DNA from: CANLBN01 sp047634655
GTDB taxonomy: Bacteria; Pseudomonadota; Gammaproteobacteria; Pseudomonadales; Cellvibrionaceae
Length of the DNA stretch: 6,225 nt
Assembly (NCBI GenBank): GCA_047634655.1
Contig: JBLIHY010000108.1
Location: 1-6,225 of the forward strand
Direction: 5' to 3'
Below are positions 1 to 5,422 of the stretch, piece after piece. The translations under genes and the position numbers were made by a program. Positions within the stretch are counted from its first letter, which is position 1. Each line of letters starts with the position of its first letter. The notes beneath the pieces are model-generated. The model saw nothing but the letters and a program-made list of their open reading frames with translations, was not told the origin of the DNA and made no database searches.

Positions 1-124
1 CCATTTGCAGATCAAAGCTGACCATCTGAGTAATTTCGCGCTCCCAGTCAAAGACGCCAATAATAGTTTCTATCCGCAAGTCTTCAATGAAAATAATATC
101 TGTTACGGTAGCATTCACATGCAT
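1..124 (-). CDS. folB: Dihydroneopterin aldolase, N-terminal part (cut by left window edge)
   Basis: FolB converts 7,8-dihydroneopterin to 6-hydroxymethyl-dihydropterin and glycolaldehyde in cytoplasmic folate synthesis. Only the first 41 codons are in the window. The translated segment DIIFIEDLRIETIIGVFDWE closely resembles the start of E. coli FolB (DIVFIEQL…TTIGVYDWE), including the GVxDWE motif whose Glu lies in the pterin-binding site. The ATG at 124 adds a short leader (MHVNATVT) before the conserved region. A GTG two codons downstream is an alternative start. A weak purine stretch (AGAGAG) lies 10 bases before the ATG. The frame stays open for about 50 codons further upstream, so a longer protein is formally possible, but the family normally begins right at the conserved segment. 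The 3' end and the other active-site residues lie outside the window. Confidence 0.88.
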   Translation of the reverse strand, partial: MHVNATVTDIIFIEDLRIETIIGVFDWEREITQMVSFDLQM

Positions 125-345
125 TTTCAATTGACTCTCTAATCGTTCTAAAAGATAAATGATCCGAAAAACAAAAACCAAACGCTGATTGATAAAGAGC
201 AAGAATCCGCTGATCGCTCGAACACCTCGGCGGTAATTTTTGATAATTCTAGATAGAATTTCGAATGATTAACATTTCGGGAAGTGCGAAAAATTTTCTT
301 CCATCGGTGGCTTTCGAGAATTATTTATTAGAAATAAAATTATGC

Positions 346-777
346 TCAGGCCTTACCTCGATCTACTTTGCTCGGTAATTCGGCATAGCTCGGAAGCTCG
401 ACTGGCGCAACATACCACGACGCTTTTGAATGACAAAAAATATTCCATTTAGGTCGTACCATTGGATCTGTATCCAGCGTACCCGCGGGGATGATCACCG
501 AGCGGCCGCGCTTCGACAACCACGGCATGGAAGAGCCGCAATTTTTACAGAAACAGGTCGCAAAGTGCTTGGCATCTGGATGCTCGTAGCGGCCAATCCA
601 TTCTGTTCCAGACAGCCATGCAAAACTTTCGGGTGCCACCAACAAATTACTGGCATGTGCGCTGCCGGTAAACTTTTGGCAACGCGAACAATAACAATAT
701 TGGAAAATATTCAGACTATCCGTGATCTGATAAGATACTTTGCCACATAGACAACTGCCTTCGGCTAACTTAGTCAT
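346..777 (-). CDS. GFA/CENP-V family zinc protein (DUF636)
   Basis: This is a 143-residue protein of the family named after glutathione-dependent formaldehyde-activating enzyme. It has the expected cysteine pattern: C9-x-C11, C28-x-C30-x2-C33, and C77-x2-C80 followed by GS. In the characterised Paracoccus Gfa, the first and last pairs hold a structural zinc and the central triplet a second, active-site zinc. An extra Cys75 sits in the CFCKNC stretch. Length is normal for the single-domain bacterial members. Most members of this large family have no proven substrate, and there is no formaldehyde dehydrogenase gene nearby, so a role in formaldehyde metabolism should not be assumed. The start is secured by GGAAGGA 8 bases before the ATG. 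The gene lies 221 bp upstream of folB on the same strand and appears to be transcribed from its own promoter. Confidence 0.9.
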   Translation of the reverse strand: MTKLAEGSCLCGKVSYQITDSLNIFQYCYCSRCQKFTGSAHASNLLVAPESFAWLSGTEWIGRYEHPDAKHFATCFCKNCGSSMPWLSKRGRSVIIPAGTLDTDPMVRPKWNIFCHSKASWYVAPVELPSYAELPSKVDRGKA

Positions 778-785
778 AATTTTGA

Positions 786-792
786 TCCTTCC
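786..792 (-). promoter_or_regulatory. Ribosome binding site of the GFA-family gene
   Basis: On the minus strand GGAAGGA lies 8 bases before the ATG at 777. It is a near-ideal Shine-Dalgarno match with standard spacing and it fixes the start codon. Confidence 0.75.
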
Positions 793-802
793 GCTAATTC
801 AA

Positions 803-826
803 AAATTGTCGAACCAACAACAATTT
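803..826. repeat. 7-bp inverted repeat in the leader of the GFA-family gene
   Basis: The arms AAATTGT (803-809) and ACAATTT (820-826) are exact reverse complements separated by 10 bases. The repeat lies between the predicted -10 element and the ribosome binding site. It could be a repressor operator or a weak AT-rich RNA hairpin. With so little G+C in the arms, chance is also possible. Confidence 0.35.
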
Positions 827-862
827 CAATGATCAGAAAAACGTCTTATTTGCTGAAAGGGC

Positions 863-871
863 ATTATAGCA
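863..871 (-). promoter_or_regulatory. Extended -10 promoter for the GFA-family gene
   Basis: On the minus strand the sequence TGCTATAAT is a perfect TGnTATAAT extended -10 element. No good -35 hexamer is found at 16-18 bp, which fits extended -10 promoters, where the TG motif compensates. Transcription would start near 856 and give a leader of roughly 80 bases that contains the inverted repeat and the strong ribosome binding site. Confidence 0.5.
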
Positions 872-1093
872 GCTGGGCAAATTGATAATAGCTAAGAAGA
901 ATTTACGCAAGTGATGGTGTAGGAAAGCGGCGTTATGATCTGGAGACGCTAATTGGCGGTCGCTATTATTGACGAAATGGCAGGATCGAAATAGCAAAAA
1001 ATTATGTGCTGGGCTTTAAAAGCTTAATCCCCACTCTCCAAGTAATACATTAGAAAGCAATCGTGAATGCCACCGAGTACCAATCAAAGCATC

Positions 1094-1122
1094 GTAAATG
1101 AGAGAAGTACTGTAAATGAGAG
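1094..1122 (+). repeat. Direct repeat GTAAATGAGAG spanning the phosphoesterase start codon
   Basis: The 11-base unit GTAAATGAGAG occurs at 1094-1104 and again at 1112-1122, offset by exactly 18 bases. Each copy contains an ATG, at 1098 and 1116, in the same frame. The second ATG is the phosphoesterase start. The first opens a five-codon frame (ATG AGA GAA GTA CTG) whose TAA at 1113-1115 touches the second ATG. The GAGAGAAG run from the first copy is also the only Shine-Dalgarno-like sequence for the ATG at 1116. Confidence 0.6.
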
Positions 1123-1889
1123 TTTTTGCCATCTCCGATCTTCACATTGATTACAAGGCCAATTTCAATTGGTTGGCATCGCTCTCACAAAATGACTACC
1201 GCCGGGATATATTGATATTAGCTGGCGATGTATCTGATGATGAAGCCAAATTGACGCACTGTTTCCATAGGCTATCGGAAGCATTTTTCAAAGTAATGTT
1301 CGTTCCCGGGAATCACGAATTGTGGGTGCATCGACACAATTATTCCAATACCACACAGATATCCTCTTTTGATAAATTTAATCGCGTTTGTGCATTGGCT
1401 AAAAGTTATGGTGTGTTAACCGAGCCCTACCACGATGATTATTTATCAATTTATCCGCTCTTTAGTTGGTATGACTTTTCCTTTGGAAAGCCCGGCCGCG
1501 ATCTCGAGTCACAGTGGATGGATTTTATGGCCTGCCATTGGGGCGAAAACAAAACGATGTTGGAAGTCAGTAATTTCTTCTTGCAACGTAATCCGTCTGC
1601 ACGGAAACAGCCAGGCAAAACAGTGATTACTTTCTCTCACTTTCTACCGCGGATTGACTTAATACCCTCCTCTACGCCCTCGTCTCTACACTTTATCTAT
1701 CCAGTGCTTGGTTGCACCCGACTCGATCAACAGATCAGAAAACTCGGGGCAGATATTCACGTTTATGGGCACAGCCATGTCAATCGCAACATTCATCTGG
1801 AGGGTATCAGCTATCACAATAATGCTTTTGGCTATCCCTCTGAAAATCATATGACGGCGCAAAAACTTCTCTGTATCCACCAAGTTTGA
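1116..1889 (+). CDS. Calcineurin-like metallophosphoesterase
   Basis: This 257-residue cytoplasmic protein (no signal peptide) carries the full metal-binding signature of the calcineurin-like phosphoesterase superfamily in order: D8-x-H10 (SDLH), G37-D38 (AGDVSDD), G65-N-H67-E (PGNHE), H175 (FSHF) and G218-H219-S-H221 (GHSH). Such enzymes use two metal ions to hydrolyse phosphomonoesters or phosphodiesters. The fold alone does not give the substrate. The beginning (MRVFAISDLHIDY, then an AGDVSDD stretch) recalls a subgroup of uncharacterised phosphoesterases that I believe also occurs in other bacteria and plants. Its stop codon TGA overlaps a possible TTG start of the downstream phosphopantetheinyl transferase gene, so the two are very probably co-transcribed. 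The ribosome binding site is weak (GAGAGAAG, centred about 11 bases upstream). A five-codon frame immediately precedes the start. Confidence 0.9.
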   Translation: MRVFAISDLHIDYKANFNWLASLSQNDYRRDILILAGDVSDDEAKLTHCFHRLSEAFFKVMFVPGNHELWVHRHNYSNTTQISSFDKFNRVCALAKSYGVLTEPYHDDYLSIYPLFSWYDFSFGKPGRDLESQWMDFMACHWGENKTMLEVSNFFLQRNPSARKQPGKTVITFSHFLPRIDLIPSSTPSSLHFIYPVLGCTRLDQQIRKLGADIHVYGHSHVNRNIHLEGISYHNNAFGYPSENHMTAQKLLCIHQV

Positions 1890-1906
1890 CTACAAATAAA
1901 CCCCCG

Positions 1907-2704
1907 ATGAAAACACTGCAAAAAATTAAATTATCAGAAGACGATATTCACATTTGGTTTACTTACGATGAGGATATTACAGACGCTGCTTTAATCAACC
2001 AATATATGGACGTACTCTCACCGGAAGAAACGCTCCGCCAAAAGCGTTTTGGCTTTGCCAGGGATCGCCACCAGTACCTTATAACTCGTGCGATGGTCCG
2101 CTCTGTGCTATCGCTCTACTGCCCCGAATTGAGGCCCCACGAATGGCGCTTCAACAAGAACAAATACGGGAAACCGTACGTAAGCAGTCGCTTGAGCGAA
2201 GGTGGAGTTATTAATTTCAACGTGTCACATACAAAGAAATTAATTGTGCTGGCAATTAGTCTTCACAATGAAGTGGGTATCGATGTGGAATGTAAGCAGC
2301 GACAAGCCGAGACACTAGACATTGCCGATCGTTTTTTCTCTCCGGCCGAAGTCAATGCTCTTTTTGCTCTTGACAAGTCGCGGCAAAACGAGCGCTTTTT
2401 TCACCTGTGGACACTAAAGGAAGCTTATATCAAAGCTTGTGGTATGGGACTTTCTATTCCTCTGGATCAGTTTAGTTTCCACTTTCAGCAAGCGCGTACT
2501 ATTGAGGTCACCTTTGATTCGCGGAGGGCGGATGACCCTGCGCAGTGGCGATTTTGGGGTATCCATCCAAATGAAGATCACCGGGTGGCGCTGGCGTTAA
2601 AAAAACCTTCTGCACCTTACCAATACACGCTAAAAATGCAGAAAATCATACCCTTCGCCGGGTACAAATCCGTGGCGTACCCCCTGGTATTCAGCAGCAA
2701 TTAA
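1907..2704 (+). CDS. Sfp-type 4'-phosphopantetheinyl transferase
   Basis: The enzyme moves 4'-phosphopantetheine from coenzyme A to a serine of acyl or peptidyl carrier proteins and releases 3',5'-ADP. From the ATG at 1907 the protein has 265 residues. Family motifs are all present: KYGKP (86-90, CoA-binding region), NVSHT (105-109), GIDVE with metal ligands D126 and E128, and WTLKEAYIKACG with W168, K171, E172 and the conserved K176. The size and two-domain layout fit the Sfp/EntD group, not the short AcpS type. The last 30 or so residues extend beyond the usual core. An in-frame TTG at 1886, overlapping the upstream TGA, would add seven residues. I prefer the ATG because little conserved sequence precedes DIHIWF, but neither start has a good Shine-Dalgarno sequence. 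No carrier-protein synthase is visible nearby, so the partner (siderophore, polyketide, lipid or other pathway) is unknown. Confidence 0.93.
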   Translation: MKTLQKIKLSEDDIHIWFTYDEDITDAALINQYMDVLSPEETLRQKRFGFARDRHQYLITRAMVRSVLSLYCPELRPHEWRFNKNKYGKPYVSSRLSEGGVINFNVSHTKKLIVLAISLHNEVGIDVECKQRQAETLDIADRFFSPAEVNALFALDKSRQNERFFHLWTLKEAYIKACGMGLSIPLDQFSFHFQQARTIEVTFDSRRADDPAQWRFWGIHPNEDHRVALALKKPSAPYQYTLKMQKIIPFAGYKSVAYPLVFSSN

Positions 2705-2808
2705 ACTGGCGAAAAAATACAGATTTCTCAATCATTTCATTATAGTTCGGCGGCTGTTATGGCCATTAAAGAAAGGGAGAGTTGTTGGCCCATTGTTATT
2801 ATCAACAC

Positions 2809-3996
2809 TTACCGTTCTCCTTGCGAATATTTCAAAGGTTCAATCTGACCCCATTGTTTGCAGCTCGGGCACAACCAGTGCAACTCCTGGCCTTTGAAAC
2901 CACAACTATTACACTGATAGTAGGCCGATTGGCTGGCGATGAGACTTACGGCAACTTGCAAGATTTCGAAATTTGGTCGAGATTTTCCATCTGAGAATGC
3001 TATATAGTAATCCAGTAACTCATGCAGAGCTTTACCCGAGGGACGTTCAACAACCGCCTCGGCAAGGAAATCTGCCGAGGCATGGTCTCCGCTCTCGCGA
3101 GCAATAGCATTGGCCATAGCCAACATCAACATCGGACTGGTATCTTTTGCGTAAGCCTTGGCGAGGAAATCTCGGTACTTTCTCAGATTTCCGGTGTGGC
3201 TGTAGCCTTCCTCAAGGTAAGGCAAAGCCTCGGAAATGTAAGCGGGATTCTGCTCGGCTATTCGCTGTAACTCCTGTATACCTTTTGTATAGCTTCCCGC
3301 GATAATCTCTACACGCCCCGAGAGCAAAATCGCTCTCGCACTATTTTTATCGTAATTGAGCGCTTGCTTTAAATACTGCCTGGCCGACGTTAACTTTTGA
3401 TTGGTAGTGGCTTGCTCCGCTAGCTCGCAACAAAAATGTGCACGAGTCGGCGCCCATTTTTCGTATTGTTTACTAAAGCGAGAACCCGATAGCCTATTCA
3501 ATACCGCCAAACCACTTTTCCATTCTTTTTCATCGCGAAAAATTTCCAGTAATCGCTGCAAACCATCATTCTGAAAAGGCCCCTCTTCCTCCGTCAGCTC
3601 TTGCAATAGCCGCTCTGCTCTATCCAATAAACCGGCGACCATAAAATCACAAGCCAACTCATAATGAGCTTCGCGAGCTTGATCGCGGCTTAAGCCTGGA
3701 CGCGCTAATAAATTTTGGTGGATACGAATTGCGCGGTCCACTTCACCCCGACGGCGAAGGAGTTTTCCCAGCGCTAAATGTGTTTCGAGAGTTTCACTGT
3801 TAACGTCCAGCGCATTTATGAAAGAGGTAACCGCCGCATCGGGCTGCTCGTTAAGCAGAAAATTCAAGCCCTGAACATACTGCTGCTTGAGAGAGCAAGA
3901 TTCAGTATCAAATTTTTTGCGGCCGACCCGGCGTCCCTGCCAGAAGCCAATAGCAACAGCGAGCAACAAGGCAAAATATAAGATCCAGTCGATCAA
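2809..3996 (-). CDS. lapB: Lipopolysaccharide assembly protein B (YciM), TPR and rubredoxin-like protein
   Basis: LapB is an inner-membrane-anchored cytoplasmic protein. In E. coli it works with FtsH to control the amount of LpxC and so balances lipopolysaccharide against phospholipid synthesis. The 395 residues (389 in E. coli) show the full plan: an N-terminal membrane helix (about 3-19), a basic GRRVGRKK stop, a long array of TPR-like helix pairs (about 37-340), and a C-terminal rubredoxin-like metal site, C362-x2-C365 and C376-x2-C379, in the context CGFKGQELHWLCPSCKQWG. The start codon is TTG at 3996. It is supported by AAAGGG 7 bases upstream, and no ATG lies between it and an in-frame upstream stop. 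The gene follows lapA after only 11 bp and is convergent with the phosphopantetheinyl transferase gene. No intrinsic terminator was seen in the 104 bp between them. Confidence 0.95.
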   Translation of the reverse strand: MIDWILYFALLLAVAIGFWQGRRVGRKKFDTESCSLKQQYVQGLNFLLNEQPDAAVTSFINALDVNSETLETHLALGKLLRRRGEVDRAIRIHQNLLARPGLSRDQAREAHYELACDFMVAGLLDRAERLLQELTEEEGPFQNDGLQRLLEIFRDEKEWKSGLAVLNRLSGSRFSKQYEKWAPTRAHFCCELAEQATTNQKLTSARQYLKQALNYDKNSARAILLSGRVEIIAGSYTKGIQELQRIAEQNPAYISEALPYLEEGYSHTGNLRKYRDFLAKAYAKDTSPMLMLAMANAIARESGDHASADFLAEAVVERPSGKALHELLDYYIAFSDGKSRPNFEILQVAVSLIASQSAYYQCNSCGFKGQELHWLCPSCKQWGQIEPLKYSQGER

Positions 3997-4003
3997 ATGC
4001 TTA

Positions 4004-4009
4004 CCCTTT
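4004..4009 (-). promoter_or_regulatory. Ribosome binding site of lapB, overlapping the lapA stop codon
   Basis: AAAGGG on the minus strand is 7 bases from the TTG start of lapB and shares bases with the TAA stop of lapA. It decides the non-ATG start. The overlap suggests that ribosomes finishing lapA may help start lapB. Confidence 0.7.
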
Positions 4010-4298
4010 AGTTAATGTGGGAGGCTCGAATTTTCTCTAGCTCCTTTTCCAATTGTCGGATTTTACGATTCTTACTTCTTCTTTCCCAAAACAGTGGCAG
4101 TATGCTGAGCGAAAGACCAATCACGACACCCAGTAACAGTACCATCATTACCCAAAGCCCCAGCGCCAATCCCGGCAAAGTCTCTCCGAAAAGGACAAGA
4201 TTAGTTAGCTGGTTATTTTCGCGCGCAAAGGTAATGCCAATCACAATGGCCGATACCGCTAACAACAGAAATATTATGCGTTTTATCCATACAAACAT
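4008..4298 (-). CDS. lapA: Lipopolysaccharide assembly protein A (DUF1049)
   Basis: This small inner-membrane protein has 96 residues (about 100 in E. coli). LapA is encoded with LapB and acts with it in lipopolysaccharide assembly. Two hydrophobic helices are visible, about 6-24 and 42-70, joined by a loop that carries the ARENNQ…NLVLFGETLPG region typical of DUF1049, where E. coli LapA has GAQNDQQVTFNYLL. The C-terminal tail is highly charged (ERRSKNRKIRQLEKELEKI) and looks like a short cytoplasmic coiled coil. The start is supported by GAGG 5 bases before the ATG. lapB follows 11 bp downstream. In many gammaproteobacteria ihfB and rpsA come directly before lapA. Here the next gene upstream is the divergent ubiG. 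Confidence 0.93.
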   Translation of the reverse strand: MFVWIKRIIFLLLAVSAIVIGITFARENNQLTNLVLFGETLPGLALGLWVMMVLLLGVVIGLSLSILPLFWERRSKNRKIRQLEKELEKIRASHIN

Positions 4299-4303
4299 AG
4301 GAA

Positions 4304-4307
4304 CCTC
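4304..4307 (-). promoter_or_regulatory. Ribosome binding site of lapA
   Basis: GAGG on the minus strand lies 5 bases before the lapA ATG, an acceptable if slightly short spacing. It supports the chosen start. Confidence 0.6.
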
Positions 4308-4367
4308 GGCGATAGCTAAAAATAACAGGAAGAATAATTTTCAATAAAAATTAAATTGAGAGGGTCT

Positions 4368-4397
4368 ATTGTATGAGAAAATTTTTTATTTTTACAA
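4368..4397 (-). promoter_or_regulatory. Candidate sigma-70 promoter for lapAB
   Basis: On the minus strand TTGTAA (4397-4392) and TACAAT (4373-4368) are separated by 18 bp. The -10 matches TATAAT in five of six positions and the -35 matches TTGACA in four. Transcription would start near 4361, leaving a leader of about 60 bases. A dedicated promoter is expected here because no co-directional gene lies upstream of lapA. Confidence 0.42.
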
Positions 4398-4492
4398 ATG
4401 GCGAATTCTCAATGAATACTGAAAAACTAGAAAATACCGTCATCTATCAGTGTCTCGCACTTATCATACTGGACGATATTCGATAATGTCCA

Positions 4493-4504
4493 TAGGGAAC
4501 CCTA
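4493..4504. repeat. Short dyad TAGGGAACCCTA in the lapA–ubiG intergenic region
   Basis: The arms TAGGG and CCCTA are exact reverse complements around AA. The symmetric 12-bp shape would suit a dimeric regulator and it lies between the two divergent promoters. A single 5-bp-arm dyad is weak evidence, and I cannot match it to a known operator. Confidence 0.22.
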
Positions 4505-4613
4505 ACCAAATATTTACTGCTACAAACCTCCCTCTCAGCGCCGTCTGCCGCCCACAGAAATCTTGAATTTTAATATATCTTACTTAGGTGTCTCGCTGCT
4601 CAATCAATGGATA

Positions 4614-4619
4614 TATAAT
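4614..4619 (+). promoter_or_regulatory. Candidate -10 element for ubiG
   Basis: A perfect TATAAT within ATATATAATA starts 58 bases before the ubiG ATG. No good -35 hexamer is present at 16-18 bp (the sequence there is TCTCGC or similar), so this is a partial promoter prediction. The AT-rich surroundings raise the chance of a random match. Confidence 0.33.
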
Positions 4620-4671
4620 AACAAGATTATTAAACGTATCCCTCTTCAACAATCTCGGGTCTATCTAAATT

Positions 4672-5385
4672 ATGAGTCAAAACTTGAACATTGATGCCAG
4701 TGAAATTGCAAAATTCGAAGCGCTCGCAGAACGTTGGTGGGATCGAGACAGTGAATTCAAACCACTCCACGACATCAATCCCTTGCGCGCAAACTTTATT
4801 GAAGAGCGCTCACCGGTGGCCGAGTTAAGCGTTTTGGATGTTGGCTGTGGCGGCGGCATTCTCTGTGAAACTCTGGCAAAACGAGGTGCCACAGTACTCG
4901 GTATCGATATGAGCGAGGCACCCCTAAAGGTGGCGAAACTTCACAGCCAGGAGTCTGGCGTCGATATCGATTACCAACTCATCACCGCAGAAGCACTGGC
5001 TGAGCAAAGGCCCCAGTCATTCGATGTGGTCACTTGCCTGGAAATGCTGGAGCATGTTCCCGATCCCAGCAAAATTGTCGAGGCCTGCTCACAACTGGTC
5101 AAACCCGGCGGGCACGTTTACTTTTCGACGATTAACCGCAATCCAAAATCTTATTTATTTGCCATCATTGGCGCGGAGTATGTATTAAAGCTACTGCCCA
5201 AGGGCACACATGATTATGAAAAATTCATACGCCCTTCCGAGCTGGCTGGCTGGGCCCGCGACAGTGAACTGACTTGGCAGGAACTGACTGGAATGACCTA
5301 CAACCCCCTAACAAAGCGCTACAAATTAAATTCCGGGGACGTCAGTGTAAATTACCTGGTACATACGACTAAAGATAGCGTCTAA
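4672..5385 (+). CDS. ubiG: Ubiquinone biosynthesis O-methyltransferase UbiG
   Basis: UbiG uses S-adenosylmethionine for both O-methylation steps of ubiquinone synthesis and associates with the inner membrane. The 237-residue length is typical (240 in E. coli). The class I methyltransferase motifs are clear: VLDVGCGGG (54-62), the acidic GIDMS (77-81) that binds the SAM ribose, LEMLEHV (123-129) and KPGG (144-147). Two UbiG-specific segments are also present: the N-terminal FEALAERWWD…FKPLHDINPLR (15-39) and the region VLKLLPKGTHDYEKFIRPSE (161-180), which in E. coli UbiG takes part in membrane binding. No strong Shine-Dalgarno sequence precedes the ATG, but the N-terminal family signature makes the start secure. 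mupP follows after 37 bp on the same strand. Confidence 0.96.
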   Translation: MSQNLNIDASEIAKFEALAERWWDRDSEFKPLHDINPLRANFIEERSPVAELSVLDVGCGGGILCETLAKRGATVLGIDMSEAPLKVAKLHSQESGVDIDYQLITAEALAEQRPQSFDVVTCLEMLEHVPDPSKIVEACSQLVKPGGHVYFSTINRNPKSYLFAIIGAEYVLKLLPKGTHDYEKFIRPSELAGWARDSELTWQELTGMTYNPLTKRYKLNSGDVSVNYLVHTTKDSV

Positions 5386-5422
5386 TTTATAGCCCACATA
5401 ACTTCAATCGTATCAACTAATT

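Larger units (their letters stand above)
778..1115. other. Divergent intergenic region between the GFA-family and phosphoesterase genes
   Basis: These 338 bp separate two divergently transcribed genes. The left third holds the control elements of the GFA-family gene (promoter, inverted repeat, ribosome binding site). The rest has no convincing gene. For the rightward gene, TTGACG at 969-974 resembles a -35 element, but the sequence 17 bp later (TAGCAA) is a poor -10. A small palindrome, GCTTTAAAAGC, lies at 1013-1023. The right end carries a direct repeat that runs into the phosphoesterase start codon. I see no tRNA-like or terminator-like structure. Confidence 0.6.
4299..4671. other. Divergent intergenic region between lapA and ubiG
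   Basis: These 373 bp are more AT-rich than the flanking genes, apart from a G+C-richer patch near 4528-4556. They hold the candidate promoters for lapAB (left) and ubiG (right) and a short dyad, TAGGGAACCCTA, near the middle. A 24-codon frame (4412-4486, beginning MNTEKLENTV) has no ribosome binding site and is not called as a gene. No remnant of ihfB, rpsA or gyrA is recognisable. Confidence 0.6.

Noticed and set aside
430..750. 106-codon open frame on the plus strand opposite the GFA-family gene
   Set aside because: It is antisense to a gene with a complete zinc-binding signature and a good ribosome binding site. Its translation shows no family features.
891..972. Short open frame on the plus strand with protein-like composition (…RRYDLETLIGG…) upstream of the phosphoesterase
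   Set aside because: Only about 27 codons between stops, with no start codon or ribosome binding site. I cannot connect it to a family, so it could be a gene remnant or chance.
969..997. TTGACG-N17-TAGCAA as a promoter for the phosphoesterase gene
   Set aside because: The -35 is good but the -10 matches only about half of the consensus positions, and the leader would be over 100 bases. Too weak to call as a feature.
2741..2746. TATAAT on the minus strand in the lapB/transferase convergent gap, a possible antisense promoter into the transferase gene
   Set aside because: No -35 element at suitable spacing and no extended -10 TG. A lone hexamer is expected by chance in AT-rich DNA.
2705..2808. 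Search for a bidirectional terminator between the convergent transferase and lapB genes
   Set aside because: Only loose GGCC/GGCC pairing (2761-2764 with 2787-2790) was found, with no stable stem followed by a T-run on either strand.
4412..4486. Small 24-codon frame (MNTEKLENTV…) in the lapA–ubiG intergenic region, preceded by a five-codon frame that overlaps it by ATGA
   Set aside because: No Shine-Dalgarno sequence, AT-rich context and no recognisable similarity. The overlap is likely a coincidence.
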